This document shows positions 1-5,762 of a stretch of 6,736 bases of DNA, piece after piece. This DNA comes from Lentisphaerota bacterium. GTDB lineage: Bacteria > Verrucomicrobiota > Kiritimatiellia > JAAZAB01. A program made the position numbers and the translations under genes. Each line of letters opens with the position of its first letter. Positions within the stretch are counted from its first letter, which is position 1. The notes below the pieces were generated by a model, which searched no databases, was not told the origin of the DNA, and worked only from the letters and a program-made list of their open reading frames with translations. The DNA lies in assembly GCA_016199105.1 (NCBI GenBank), contig JACQHI010000456.1, positions 1 to 6,736 of the forward strand, written 5' to 3'.

Positions 1-2
1 GG

Positions 3-185
3 CAGTGGGGCGGGCTGGGCTATGCGGCGGTGAGCGGGGATTATGACGGGGACGGGGCGTCGGACTACGCGGTGTATCACCGGACGCTGGGGCTGTGGTT
101 CATCAAGAGTTCGACCGGCTCGCTGATCGCCTGGGGCCTGGCCTGGGGCGGGTCCGGCTTCACGCCCGTCGGTCTGGCCGAATGA
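3..185 (+). CDS. C-terminal fragment of an FG-GAP/VCBS-like repeat protein (5' end outside window)
   Basis: The frame opening at base 3 gives 60 residues and then TGA. It contains one clear FG-GAP-type unit: VSGDYDGDGASDYAVY (residues 10-25) holds a DxDGDGxxD calcium-binding-like loop, followed by GLWFIKSSTG. A second half-unit, GLAWGGSGFTPV, would normally lead into another GDYDGDG but stops shortly after, at VGLAE, so this is the true C-terminus. Tandem units of this kind form beta-propeller or VCBS-like domains in secreted or surface proteins, often adhesive or matrix-associated. The N-terminus, and therefore any signal peptide or other domains, is outside the window. No sorting tail (PEP-CTERM, LPXTG or T9SS type) is visible after the repeat. 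A perfect hairpin overlaps the stop codon. The family assignment is firm at repeat level; the biological role is unknown. Confidence 0.85.
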   Translation, partial: QWGGLGYAAVSGDYDGDGASDYAVYHRTLGLWFIKSSTGSLIAWGLAWGGSGFTPVGLAE

Positions 186-224
186 AAGAAACGGATGATG
201 TCCAACCTCATCCGTTTCTTTCAT
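182..224 (+). terminator. Perfect 17-bp hairpin overlapping the FG-GAP gene stop codon; likely transcription terminator
   Basis: Bases 182-198 are exactly complementary to 208-224, with a 9-nt loop at 199-207. The stem begins inside the last codon and contains the TGA stop (183-185). The left arm is A-rich (GAAAGAAA) and the right arm T-rich (TTTCTTTC), so the base of the stem supplies a weak U-tract in the plus direction and a similar one in the minus direction. Followed by TCATCCTTAATCTTT rather than a clean T-run, it is an atypical intrinsic terminator, but position and perfection support that role. Confidence 0.7.
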
Positions 225-230
225 CATCCT

Positions 231-263
231 TAATCTTTGCCCTAATCTTTATCTGTAATCTTC
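231..263. repeat. Three short direct repeats TAATCTT(T/C) in the spacer before the SGNH gene
   Basis: TAATCTTT occurs at 231-238 and 243-250, and TAATCTTC at 256-263, giving spacings of 12 and 13 bases. The intervening bases (TTATCTG, TTGCCC) partly keep a hexameric C/T-rich rhythm, so this may be a degenerate hexamer tandem repeat. Alternatively it could be a row of regulator sites about one helical turn apart. No promoter elements that I trust are placed next to it. Confidence 0.45.
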
Positions 264-332
264 TGGTGCGGGCGATGAGCTGCCTTTTTTCTATTGCGTT
301 CGGGTGGAGAGGTAGCTTACCCTTCATGCAGA

Positions 333-388
333 TGGCATTGGGTGATGCCAATTCCATCAGGAGGCGCCCGTCCCGGGATGCCTCCTGA
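333..388 (+). promoter_or_regulatory. Two consecutive hairpins in the putative 5' leader of the SGNH hydrolase gene
   Basis: Hairpin A pairs TGGCAT (333-338) with ATGCCA (345-350) around a 6-nt loop. Hairpin B pairs TCAGGAGGC (357-365) with GCCTCCTGA (380-388), nine perfect base pairs, and its interior can add CCC/GGG pairs. Hairpin B buries an AGGAGG sequence but ends 13 nt before the ribosome binding site GAGGTG (402-407), so it does not directly hide the start. No T-run follows, so a plain terminator is unlikely. It may be an mRNA-stabilising or regulatory leader, or simply an intergenic palindrome. I could not match it to a known riboswitch class. Confidence 0.4.
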
Positions 389-411
389 GAGTGCTTGCCA
401 TGAGGTGATTT

Positions 412-1074
412 ATGTCGTCTTGTCTCTGTTGGGCCCGGACGGGCTTTTATATTCTATCGTTGGCCGCGGGTTTGCTGCTGGCCGGTTGCGAGGAGAGCGG
501 GGATAGTCATCTGGGCGATGGGCACGATTTCGGGATCAACAACCCGTATATTTATCTGGCCATGGGCGACAGCATAACCGAGGGATATGGGGTGGATAAT
601 TATGCCGAGACGTACGTGCCGCGTTTATCCGCCATGCTGGAGAAAACAGTGGTCAATCAGGGGCAAACCGGTGAAATGAGCGATAGCGGCGCGGCTCGGG
701 TCAATGGGGTTTTACAGCGGTATCAACCCGGTTATCTCCTGATTCTGTACGGCGCCAACGATGTCATTCATATGAGGAGCGTCGGTTTCACCCTGAGCAA
801 TCTTAGGAGCATGATCGCGGCGGCCAACAACAACAAAACCATCCCGGTCATCGCCACGTTGACGCCGGTCTTCGGGTCGCATGCCGCTTTTCAAAGCGGG
901 GTTGTCAGACTGAACGAACAGATTCGGATCCTGGCCGATGAATTGGATGTTCCCTTGGTGGATCTCGATGTGGCGTTCGCCTGGGACGCGCAGTATATGC
1001 AGGCCGATGGGCTGCATCCCAATCCGCTGGGGCATGAACTGATGGCGCTGACGTTTTACGACGTGGTGCAATAG
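412..1074 (+). CDS. SGNH/GDSL-family hydrolase, predicted lipoprotein
   Basis: This 220-aa protein belongs to the SGNH (GDSL) esterase/lipase superfamily, whose members hydrolyse esters such as O-acetyl groups on glycans, acyl chains or lysophospholipids. Residues 1-26 form a lipoprotein signal peptide: hydrophobic stretch 12-23 and lipobox LLAGC with lipidation Cys26. Block I is GDSITEG at 52-58 (nucleophile Ser54); block II is NQGQTG with Gly87; block III is GAND with Asn116; block V is DGLHPN at 199-204, supplying Asp199 and His202. The catalytic set is complete, so the enzyme is probably active in the periplasm or at a membrane surface. Residue 27 is Glu, not Asp, which under the E. coli +2 rule favours the outer membrane. 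The ATG at 412 has a good GAGGTG ribosome binding site. It converges on the asnB operon. The natural substrate cannot be told from sequence; a glycan-deacylating role is inference. Confidence 0.93.
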   Translation: MSSCLCWARTGFYILSLAAGLLLAGCEESGDSHLGDGHDFGINNPYIYLAMGDSITEGYGVDNYAETYVPRLSAMLEKTVVNQGQTGEMSDSGAARVNGVLQRYQPGYLLILYGANDVIHMRSVGFTLSNLRSMIAAANNNKTIPVIATLTPVFGSHAAFQSGVVRLNEQIRILADELDVPLVDLDVAFAWDAQYMQADGLHPNPLGHELMALTFYDVVQ

Positions 1075-1114
1075 CCCCTCTGCTGTCGCTATCCCTGAAC
1101 AGGTAGGGCTGCTT

Positions 1115-1160
1115 GGCCCAAGCCGCCGCGATCCCGGAAATCACCGCGGCGCGCTGGGCC
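1115..1160. terminator. Long interrupted inverted repeat in the convergent spacer; possible bidirectional terminator
   Basis: GGCCCA (1115-1120) pairs with TGGGCC (1155-1160) and CGCCGCG (1124-1130) pairs with CGCGGCG (1145-1151), separated by a 3x3 internal loop, with a 14-nt apical region. Adding GCT outside, with one bulged T, extends the stem. It lies 41 bp after the SGNH stop, between two convergent genes, where a terminator for the plus-strand transcript is expected. There is no U-run on either side, so factor-dependent or structural termination is more likely than a classical intrinsic one. Confidence 0.4.
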
Positions 1161-1200
1161 AGCGCACCCTAGTGCGCAAAATTTCTGCCGGTGTGCGCGT

Positions 1201-1228
1201 TTTCACGGATTGCTTTGCGTCCGTGAAA
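1201..1228 (-). terminator. 9-bp perfect hairpin just after the asnB stop; possible terminator
   Basis: TTTCACGGA (1201-1209) is perfectly complementary to TCCGTGAAA (1220-1228), with a 10-nt loop. On the minus strand it begins 8 nt after the asnB stop codon, so it lies where the operon transcript should end. The stem closes with A/T pairs, but only AACGCG follows in the minus direction, so the U-tract is missing. A third small hairpin, GCGCAC/GTGCGC with a CCTA loop (about 1162-1177), lies between this and the larger repeat. Termination is inferred from position. Confidence 0.45.
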
Positions 1229-1236
1229 TATCCGGA

Positions 1237-3105
1237 CTACCCGCAAAAAACGTTCCGGTGCCAGTTGGCCACATTGATCAGCGCCCAGAGCACGTGGTTG
1301 TGGTTGTGCGTCATGGACAGGTGCTCGCGGATCAACCGGTTCACCGTTGCCGACTCCAGGTTTTCACGGATGACCGGCGAATCGTTCAGCAATTGAATCA
1401 TATAGTCCTTCAGTTGGTCCCGCAACAGGTTCTTGATGGGCAGGCTGTAGCCCTGTTTTCCGCGGTTGACGATGGTGTCCGGAAGGAGGCCCTTCAGGCA
1501 GGAACGGAGGATGTCTTTCGTCCGGTACCCCTTGAGCTTCCAATGACCGGGCAGGGAGGCGATGAATTCCACATAGACATGATCGAGCAGGGGCACCCGC
1601 ACCTCCAGCGAATGGGCCATGCTCATCTTGTCCACCTTCATCAGCACGCTTTCGGTCATGATAAACCGCATATCGAGAAAGATTTCGCGGTTGATCCTGT
1701 CCCGGGCGTCGCATAGCGCGGCATAGTCGCGGACGCGATGGAACGGATCCATGGCGATGTGGCCCTTGAATCCGGGCCGGTACAGGGCCTGGTCCAGGGC
1801 GGGATTTGAAAAATACTGCCATCGCAGATGCTGTCCGTCCTCCGGCAGATCGGAGCCCTGGGCGAACCGCTTCAGGATGTTGATGAGGCCTTTTTTCTGG
1901 ATCTGGTCCGGGAAGCGGTCCAGAAGCGGAGTGATGATGTGGCGGCGAAGCGGACGCGGAATCAACCGGTACCAGCGGTTGGCTTTGCTGGCTTTGAACC
2001 GGTCATAGCCGGCGAAACTTTCGTCGCCACCCTCGCCGCTCAGGCAGACGGTCACCTGTTCCCGGGCTTTCTGGCAGATGAGGTAGAGGGGAACGGTGGA
2101 CAGATCCGTCATGGGCTCATCCAGGTGCCAGAGGGCCTTTTCGATGGTGTCCTGGCTGACGGACTCGATCATGAGCACATGGTGCTCGGTGCCGAAACGA
2201 TCGGAGACGATTTTGGCGTAGTCCAGCTCGCTGTAGGATTTGTCGGGGTAGCCGATGGTGAACGTGCGCAGGGGACCGGTGATGTGCCGGCGCATCATGG
2301 CCACGAGGGCGCTGGAGTCCAGTCCGCCGGAGAGGAACACTCCGAGCGGCACGTCGCTGACCAGATGGCTTTTCACCGCATGGTCGAGCAATTCCAGTTC
2401 GCGTTCTTCCGCGTCCTGACGGGTGATGTCGCCGGGGTGGGGTGCGAAGGACAGCTCCCAATAGGGGCGCACCTCCGGAACCCCGTTTTGGAACCACAGG
2501 GTGTGCCCGGCGGGAATCTTGAAAATATTCCGGAACATGGTGTCCGGCGCCCCGACGAATTCGAAGCCGATATAATCGTAAAGGGCCTGGTGGTTCAGCT
2601 CCCGTTGGACGTCCGGGTGGCGTAAAATGGCCTTGATTTCGGAGGCGAAAATCAGCCGGCCGGCGTGAAAATAATAATACAGCGGCTTGATGCCGATCCG
2701 GTCGCGGGCGAGGAAGAGGGCCTGGCGGCGGCGGTCCCATAGCGCGAACGCGAACATGCCGCGCAGATGCCGCAGGCAGTCCCGGCCATATTCCTCGTAG
2801 GCGTGGAGAATGACTTCCGAGTCGGACCGACTGAGGAATCGGTGGTTTTTTTTCAGCAGGCTGTCGCGGAGTTCCGCGAAATTGTAGATTTCGCCGTTAA
2901 AAATCAACTGGAGGGACGCATCCTCGTTGCGCATGGGCTGCCGGGCGTTGTCGCTCAGGTCGATGATGCTCAGACGCCGGTGTCCCAGCGATACGGCATC
3001 GTCGCAATAAAAGCCGGACTGATCGGGGCCGCGATGTGCCATGACATCGGTCATCCGGGCGATCAGCGCTTCATCCTTCCAATTGAATCCGGCAATGCCG
3101 CACAT
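1237..3105 (-). CDS. asnB: Asparagine synthase (glutamine-hydrolysing)-family amidotransferase, polysaccharide-cluster type
   Basis: This 622-aa protein has the two-domain AsnB architecture. The N-terminal class II glutaminase domain starts MCGIAGF, so Cys2 becomes the catalytic N-terminal cysteine after Met removal. It keeps Arg44 in HRRLSIIDL, NGEIYN at 70-75 and SDSE at 94-97. The C-terminal synthetase domain has the ATP-pyrophosphatase loop SGGLDSS (259-265), GEGGDE (357-362) and VDKMSMAHSLEVRVPLLD (491-508). All key residues are present, so it should release ammonia from glutamine and transfer it to an adenylated carboxylate. It is longer than E. coli AsnB (554 aa) and resembles the group found in exopolysaccharide and O-antigen clusters, some of which are thought to amidate sugar acids rather than aspartate. 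It starts at ATG 3105 with AAGGA just upstream, overlapping the stop codon of the SDR gene; the gap is 6 nt, so it is the last gene of the operon. The true acceptor is unknown. Confidence 0.93.
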   Translation of the reverse strand: MCGIAGFNWKDEALIARMTDVMAHRGPDQSGFYCDDAVSLGHRRLSIIDLSDNARQPMRNEDASLQLIFNGEIYNFAELRDSLLKKNHRFLSRSDSEVILHAYEEYGRDCLRHLRGMFAFALWDRRRQALFLARDRIGIKPLYYYFHAGRLIFASEIKAILRHPDVQRELNHQALYDYIGFEFVGAPDTMFRNIFKIPAGHTLWFQNGVPEVRPYWELSFAPHPGDITRQDAEERELELLDHAVKSHLVSDVPLGVFLSGGLDSSALVAMMRRHITGPLRTFTIGYPDKSYSELDYAKIVSDRFGTEHHVLMIESVSQDTIEKALWHLDEPMTDLSTVPLYLICQKAREQVTVCLSGEGGDESFAGYDRFKASKANRWYRLIPRPLRRHIITPLLDRFPDQIQKKGLINILKRFAQGSDLPEDGQHLRWQYFSNPALDQALYRPGFKGHIAMDPFHRVRDYAALCDARDRINREIFLDMRFIMTESVLMKVDKMSMAHSLEVRVPLLDHVYVEFIASLPGHWKLKGYRTKDILRSCLKGLLPDTIVNRGKQGYSLPIKNLLRDQLKDYMIQLLNDSPVIRENLESATVNRLIREHLSMTHNHNHVLWALINVANWHRNVFCG

Positions 3106-3111
3106 AATTCC

Positions 3112-4095
3112 TTACAGGTAGCCGTTGGTTTTGTACCACTCACCGGTGCGTTGCAGGCCGGTGGCAAGGTTCACGGCGGGCGCGTAGCCCAGCTCCCGGC
3201 GGGCCTTGTCGATGCGGAACGCGCGGTTCTGGCGGAACCAATCCGCCCGCCGGCGGAACAGGGGGGGGTCGAAGGGCAGGGGCTTGAACAGCCCTTCCAC
3301 CACGGCGGACAGGATATAGAGGGGCCAGAAGGGAAGGTGAAGAATTTTTAATTTCACGTTCATGATGCGGGCGATTTCCTCCACGATCTGCTGGATGGTG
3401 TAGTACGTCTCGTCGGCGATCAGGTAGGTCTGGCCCTTTGCGCCGGGCTTCTCCATGGCCAGCAGAAAGGCGTCGATGAAATTGTCGATATAGAGCGGAT
3501 GATACAACGCCCGTCCGGCTCCGAAAAACGGGAACGTGCCGCTTTGGACCCGGCGGAACAGCATCAGAAAGCGGCCGGGATCTCCGGGCCCGTAAATCGC
3601 CGTCGGTCGGAGGATGGTGATGTCCATGCCCTTGAGCATGAACTCGCGGGCGACCCGTTCGCCCTCGTATTTCGTGTATTGGTAGTAATCCTCGGGCTTG
3701 ATGGGGCTATCCTCATCGCCCGGCGGATTGTCCACGTTGCCGTGCACGCCTTGCGTGCTGCAATACACCACCTTGCGGACTCCGTTCTGCCGGGCGAGTT
3801 CCAGCAATGTCCGCATGGCGGTGACGTTGGTGTCCCAGTAAACGGATTGGGGAAGATTGACGCGCCGGAAGGCCGCCGCCAGATGAAAGATAACCTCGCA
3901 ACCCGGGACCAGTTGTTTGAGGAGGGTTGCGTCCGCGATGCCGCCGATGCTGATTTTCGCTCCCTGCCGGCTCAGCTCGTCGACCATGATTCCCTTCTGA
4001 TTGTCGAGGGCCAGGACTTCATGGCCCAGGGAAAGCAGGCGTTTGACGAGATGACTGCCCGTGAATCCGGTCCCGCCGGTAACAAGTATTTTCAT
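3112..4095 (-). CDS. NAD-dependent epimerase/dehydratase (extended SDR, 3-beta-HSD-like)
   Basis: This 327-aa protein is an extended short-chain dehydrogenase/reductase of the kind that epimerises, dehydrates or oxidises nucleotide sugars; 3-beta-hydroxysteroid-dehydrogenase-like members also act on other alcohols. The Rossmann motif GGTGFTG gives GxxGxxG at 7-13. Asp31 at the end of strand 2 suggests NAD(H). HLAAAF at 71-76 is the NAG-like loop, Ser113 the catalytic serine, and Tyr138-x-x-x-Lys142 the catalytic pair. LRPTAIYGPGD (162-172) and LYIDNF (201-206) are further family landmarks. The C-terminal part has an aromatic/hydrophobic stretch (FWPLYILSAVVEGLF, 256-270) and RRELGYAPA near the end. 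I chose ATG 4095, not the longer open frame that runs out to 4617, because the fold begins at MKILVTGG and the ATG overlaps the methyltransferase stop as ATGA. It is a paralogue of the SDR at 5763. The substrate cannot be assigned. Confidence 0.92.
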   Translation of the reverse strand: MKILVTGGTGFTGSHLVKRLLSLGHEVLALDNQKGIMVDELSRQGAKISIGGIADATLLKQLVPGCEVIFHLAAAFRRVNLPQSVYWDTNVTAMRTLLELARQNGVRKVVYCSTQGVHGNVDNPPGDEDSPIKPEDYYQYTKYEGERVAREFMLKGMDITILRPTAIYGPGDPGRFLMLFRRVQSGTFPFFGAGRALYHPLYIDNFIDAFLLAMEKPGAKGQTYLIADETYYTIQQIVEEIARIMNVKLKILHLPFWPLYILSAVVEGLFKPLPFDPPLFRRRADWFRQNRAFRIDKARRELGYAPAVNLATGLQRTGEWYKTNGYL

Positions 4096-4859
4096 GGCAA
4101 TCTTTCTCGATCTTCCTGGGCGTCGCGAGATTGGGGCGTCATCAAGCTGATCACCGGCGATCCCCACAGGCGCGTCAGGCCCAGGCCGCGGCTCAACCCT
4201 TCTGCCAGCGTCGAAAGGTACCGGTTTTTCAGCATGCGATGCAAGACCATAGGGAAAAAAAATTGGGCCCGCGACGCCTGAAGCCGGTAGCCGTTTCGGG
4301 CGAATTCGGCCAGCATTTCGCGATGCCGGAACAGCTCCCACGCGCGGGTGTTGCCTTCCATCTTCAACTTGGCCTTGAAAAAGAGCGGGGCAATGACGTT
4401 CAGGCTCTGGTTCGTCGGATAATCCGCCACGACCGCATGTTTCGCCACCCGGCACAGCTCTGCCACCAGCCGGGGCCACTGGACGCAATGGGTCAGCATC
4501 CGAAACGCGATCACGGCGTCGAAGGACCGGTCGGGAAACGGCAGTTCGATGACGTTGCCCACGACAAACCGGCATTGTCCGCTGTCGACAAGGGGGGCGA
4601 TTCTTTTTCGGCAGCACTCCGCGCTGCCGAGCACGGTCACGTCATATCCGCGCGCGCAACACGGGTATGCCAGTTGGCCGTGCCCGCCGCCGACGTCCAG
4701 AATGGTTTTGGCCGGAACCTTCTCCAGCAGTTCCAGGGTCAAGGTTTCCTGGACCTTGAGCATCCATTCGCCCGTCGGCCCGGCAAAACGGCCGGCGTAT
4801 TCGTCGGAAGAAGTCTCGATGTCGGCCGTCTCGGGATAGGGGGCTGTGGGGTGAGTCAT
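4092..4859 (-). CDS. Class I SAM-dependent methyltransferase
   Basis: This 255-aa protein has a standard Rossmann-like SAM-binding domain. Motif I is ILDVGGGHGQL (53-63). The end of strand 2 is DVTVLGS (73-79). GNVIELPFPDRSFDAVIAF (101-119) carries the motif II/III acidic pattern, and VAELCRVAKHAVVADYP (132-148) follows as in UbiE/MenG-like and glycan methyltransferases. The segment before motif I (about 18-45) reads like the helical cap normally present, which supports the ATG at 4859 over the internal Met33. There is no clear Shine-Dalgarno before this ATG, and the frame stays open for some distance upstream, so a non-ATG upstream start is possible. It is the first intact gene of the minus-strand operon, and its TGA overlaps the start of the SDR gene (ATGA), implying translational coupling. 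A role in methylating the sugar or polymer made by this cluster is inference; the methyl acceptor (O, N or C) is unknown. Confidence 0.9.
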   Translation of the reverse strand: MTHPTAPYPETADIETSSDEYAGRFAGPTGEWMLKVQETLTLELLEKVPAKTILDVGGGHGQLAYPCCARGYDVTVLGSAECCRKRIAPLVDSGQCRFVVGNVIELPFPDRSFDAVIAFRMLTHCVQWPRLVAELCRVAKHAVVADYPTNQSLNVIAPLFFKAKLKMEGNTRAWELFRHREMLAEFARNGYRLQASRAQFFFPMVLHRMLKNRYLSTLAEGLSRGLGLTRLWGSPVISLMTPQSRDAQEDRERLP

Positions 4860-5029
4860 AAAAGCACTGTCAAGTTGTAAACAGGTTCGCCAAGGTTCAG
4901 GGTTGCGGAAGACAGAAGAGTATCACCGCAAAAACCGCCCGTTAATTCCGGAATCAACATAACAAATAGCCTCCACCCGTGTAAAGCCCATGCTGCGGAA
5001 TATGGCCGCAAGGGCGTTTGCTTAAGGTT
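4860..5029. other. Non-coding stretch upstream of the methyltransferase operon with an 18-bp near-palindrome
   Basis: I see no convincing gene here. The minus-strand frame that is open across it reads continuously into the pseudogene upstream but has no recognisable protein character. The notable element is an 18-bp near-perfect palindrome at 4941-4958 (GTTAATTCC / GGAATCAAC, one mismatched pair), about 80 bp before the methyltransferase start. That is a plausible place for an operator. A TTGACA hexamer on the minus strand (4873-4868) sits only 8 nt before the ATG, too close to serve this gene unless translation starts downstream. Confidence 0.4.
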
Positions 5030-5184
5030 CCGGCTCGGCACAGCCTCGCCCTCCAGTAGGCCGGAAAAGAGCCTGTTGGAGGGCGAAGCTTCGCTGAGCC
5101 GTGTCCGCACGAAGCACGAGCCGGATGACAGGCAGGACTGCCTGTTTTTCTTCGGGAGGGTCACACTCCGTGTGACCTCCGGCT
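5030..5184. repeat. Structured intergenic element: long imperfect hairpin followed by a three-way-junction fold
   Basis: Left part: 5032-5055 and 5077-5100 form a 24-bp inverted repeat with 20 matching pairs around a 21-nt loop that itself can pair AGGC/GCCT. The right arm contains the perfect 12-bp palindrome GCGAAGCTTCGC (5083-5094). Right part: an outer stem AGCCGGA (5119-5125) / TCCGGCT (5178-5184) encloses two perfect hairpins, ACAGGCAG/CTGCCTGT (5128-5145, followed by TTTTC) and GGTCACAC/GTGTGACC (5159-5177, CTCC flank). CCGGCTCG (5030-5037) is also perfectly complementary to CGAGCCGG (5117-5124), an alternative partner for the outer stem. Such density of palindromes in non-coding DNA suggests a dispersed palindromic repeat (REP/MITE-like) or a structured RNA. 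Only one copy is visible, so repeat status is inference. Confidence 0.55.
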
Positions 5185-5241
5185 GACTCAGGCCGCAGGC
5201 GCCATAACGATGATTCTTGCCGGATCCCTTGAACGGCCCTT

Positions 5242-5593
5242 TCATGCCTTCGGCAAATCGAGCCGGTAAATCGCGGTTCCGGAGGCGAGAATGAAGCCGA
5301 TGGGGGAGCGTCGTCCAGATGCGCCGGGCGGCTTCGAACCGGTGAATGCGGCCCTCGTGGGTGACCGTATACAGATTGCCGTCGCTCCCGAGCGCCGCAC
5401 CGTGGGAGGCTCTTTCATGGCCGGGGATGTCATGCCGCTCCACGGCTCCGTCTTCGAGGTGGATGAGGAAGAGCCAGTTTGCCGGACCGCTGCTGCTGTA
5501 GGAGAACACGGCGATGCACTGTTCGCGGTCCAGGTAGAGCAGACGGCGCGTGTAAAGCACCAGGGTCGGGGCTTCCGGGCGGGCGAGAAGGCG
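5242..5593 (-). pseudogene. Remnant of a beta-propeller-like protein gene, frameshifted and lacking a clear start
   Basis: Read on the minus strand from about 5593, one frame gives protein-like sequence: ARPEAPTLVLYTRRLLYLD, then SSSGPANWLFLIHLEDGAVE, then HGAALGSDGNLYTVTHEGRI, then HRFEAARRIWTTLP. The GSDGNLYTVTHEGRIHRF segment resembles one blade of a beta-propeller. After TTLP this frame turns into low-quality sequence. The next frame continues naturally as IGFILASGTAIYRLDLPKA and a TGA ending at 5242. Removing one base from the run of five C (minus strand; G5 at 5302-5306) would join them. So this is a single-base frameshift or a sequencing error in the last third of the gene. Upstream of 5593 the reading is arginine/lysine-rich and I see no convincing start or ribosome binding site, so it is likely a 3' gene fragment. 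Function unknown. Confidence 0.6.
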
Positions 5594-5762
5594 CGGGGTG
5601 AGCCGGAGTCTCCCAGATTTTTTGACTTTCCCCTTGCGCCCTCTCCCTGTGTTCGATAGCTTGAAAACCAAGGGTGTGGCGAAGCCATTCGTCACAGGGT
5701 AGTTTGGATGGTCGGGCCGCCATCCGATAAATTGCGTTTCAATTTGCGGGAGGCTGCTGAAA
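5594..5762. other. Short non-coding stretch between the gene remnant and the second SDR, with an inverted repeat
   Basis: I see no gene I can support. CCCTGTG (5645-5651) is perfectly complementary to CACAGGG (5693-5699) across a 41-nt interior that contains smaller pairings (CTTG/CAAG and GGC/GCC). A GATAAAT at 5727-5733 has the look of a -10 element for the plus-strand SDR, but I found no good -35 partner. GGGAGG (5748-5753) is the ribosome binding site for the TTG start at 5763. The minus-strand frame stays open here, so an N-terminal part of the broken gene cannot be excluded. Confidence 0.35.

Noticed and set aside
265..400. Fluoride-type riboswitch (GGGCGATGAG at about 267-278)
   Set aside because: Only the first few bases resemble the class; the pairing GCCC and the GCTGATG/CCTC core are missing, and the neighbouring gene is not an ion transporter.
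1828..2625. 265-codon plus-strand open frame opposite asnB
   Set aside because: Shadow of the strongly supported asnB coding strand; the high GC content makes long antisense frames common.
4096..4617. Long N-terminal extension of the SDR frame (a 501-aa reading)
   Set aside because: It is the methyltransferase gene read in another frame: arginine/proline-rich with no domain. The Rossmann fold starts exactly at the ATG at 4095.
4868..4873. TTGACA on the minus strand as the -35 box of the methyltransferase operon
   Set aside because: It is 8 nt from the ATG, and the expected -10 position falls inside the gene on CCCACA-like sequence.
4131..4880. 249-codon plus-strand open frame opposite the methyltransferase
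   Set aside because: Antisense shadow with no recognisable motif; the opposite strand carries a clear SAM-binding domain.
5128..5149. Intrinsic terminator (ACAGGCAG/CTGCCTGT followed by TTTT) on the plus strand
   Set aside because: No plus-strand gene ends here, and the hairpin is part of a larger fold; I describe it within the structured element.
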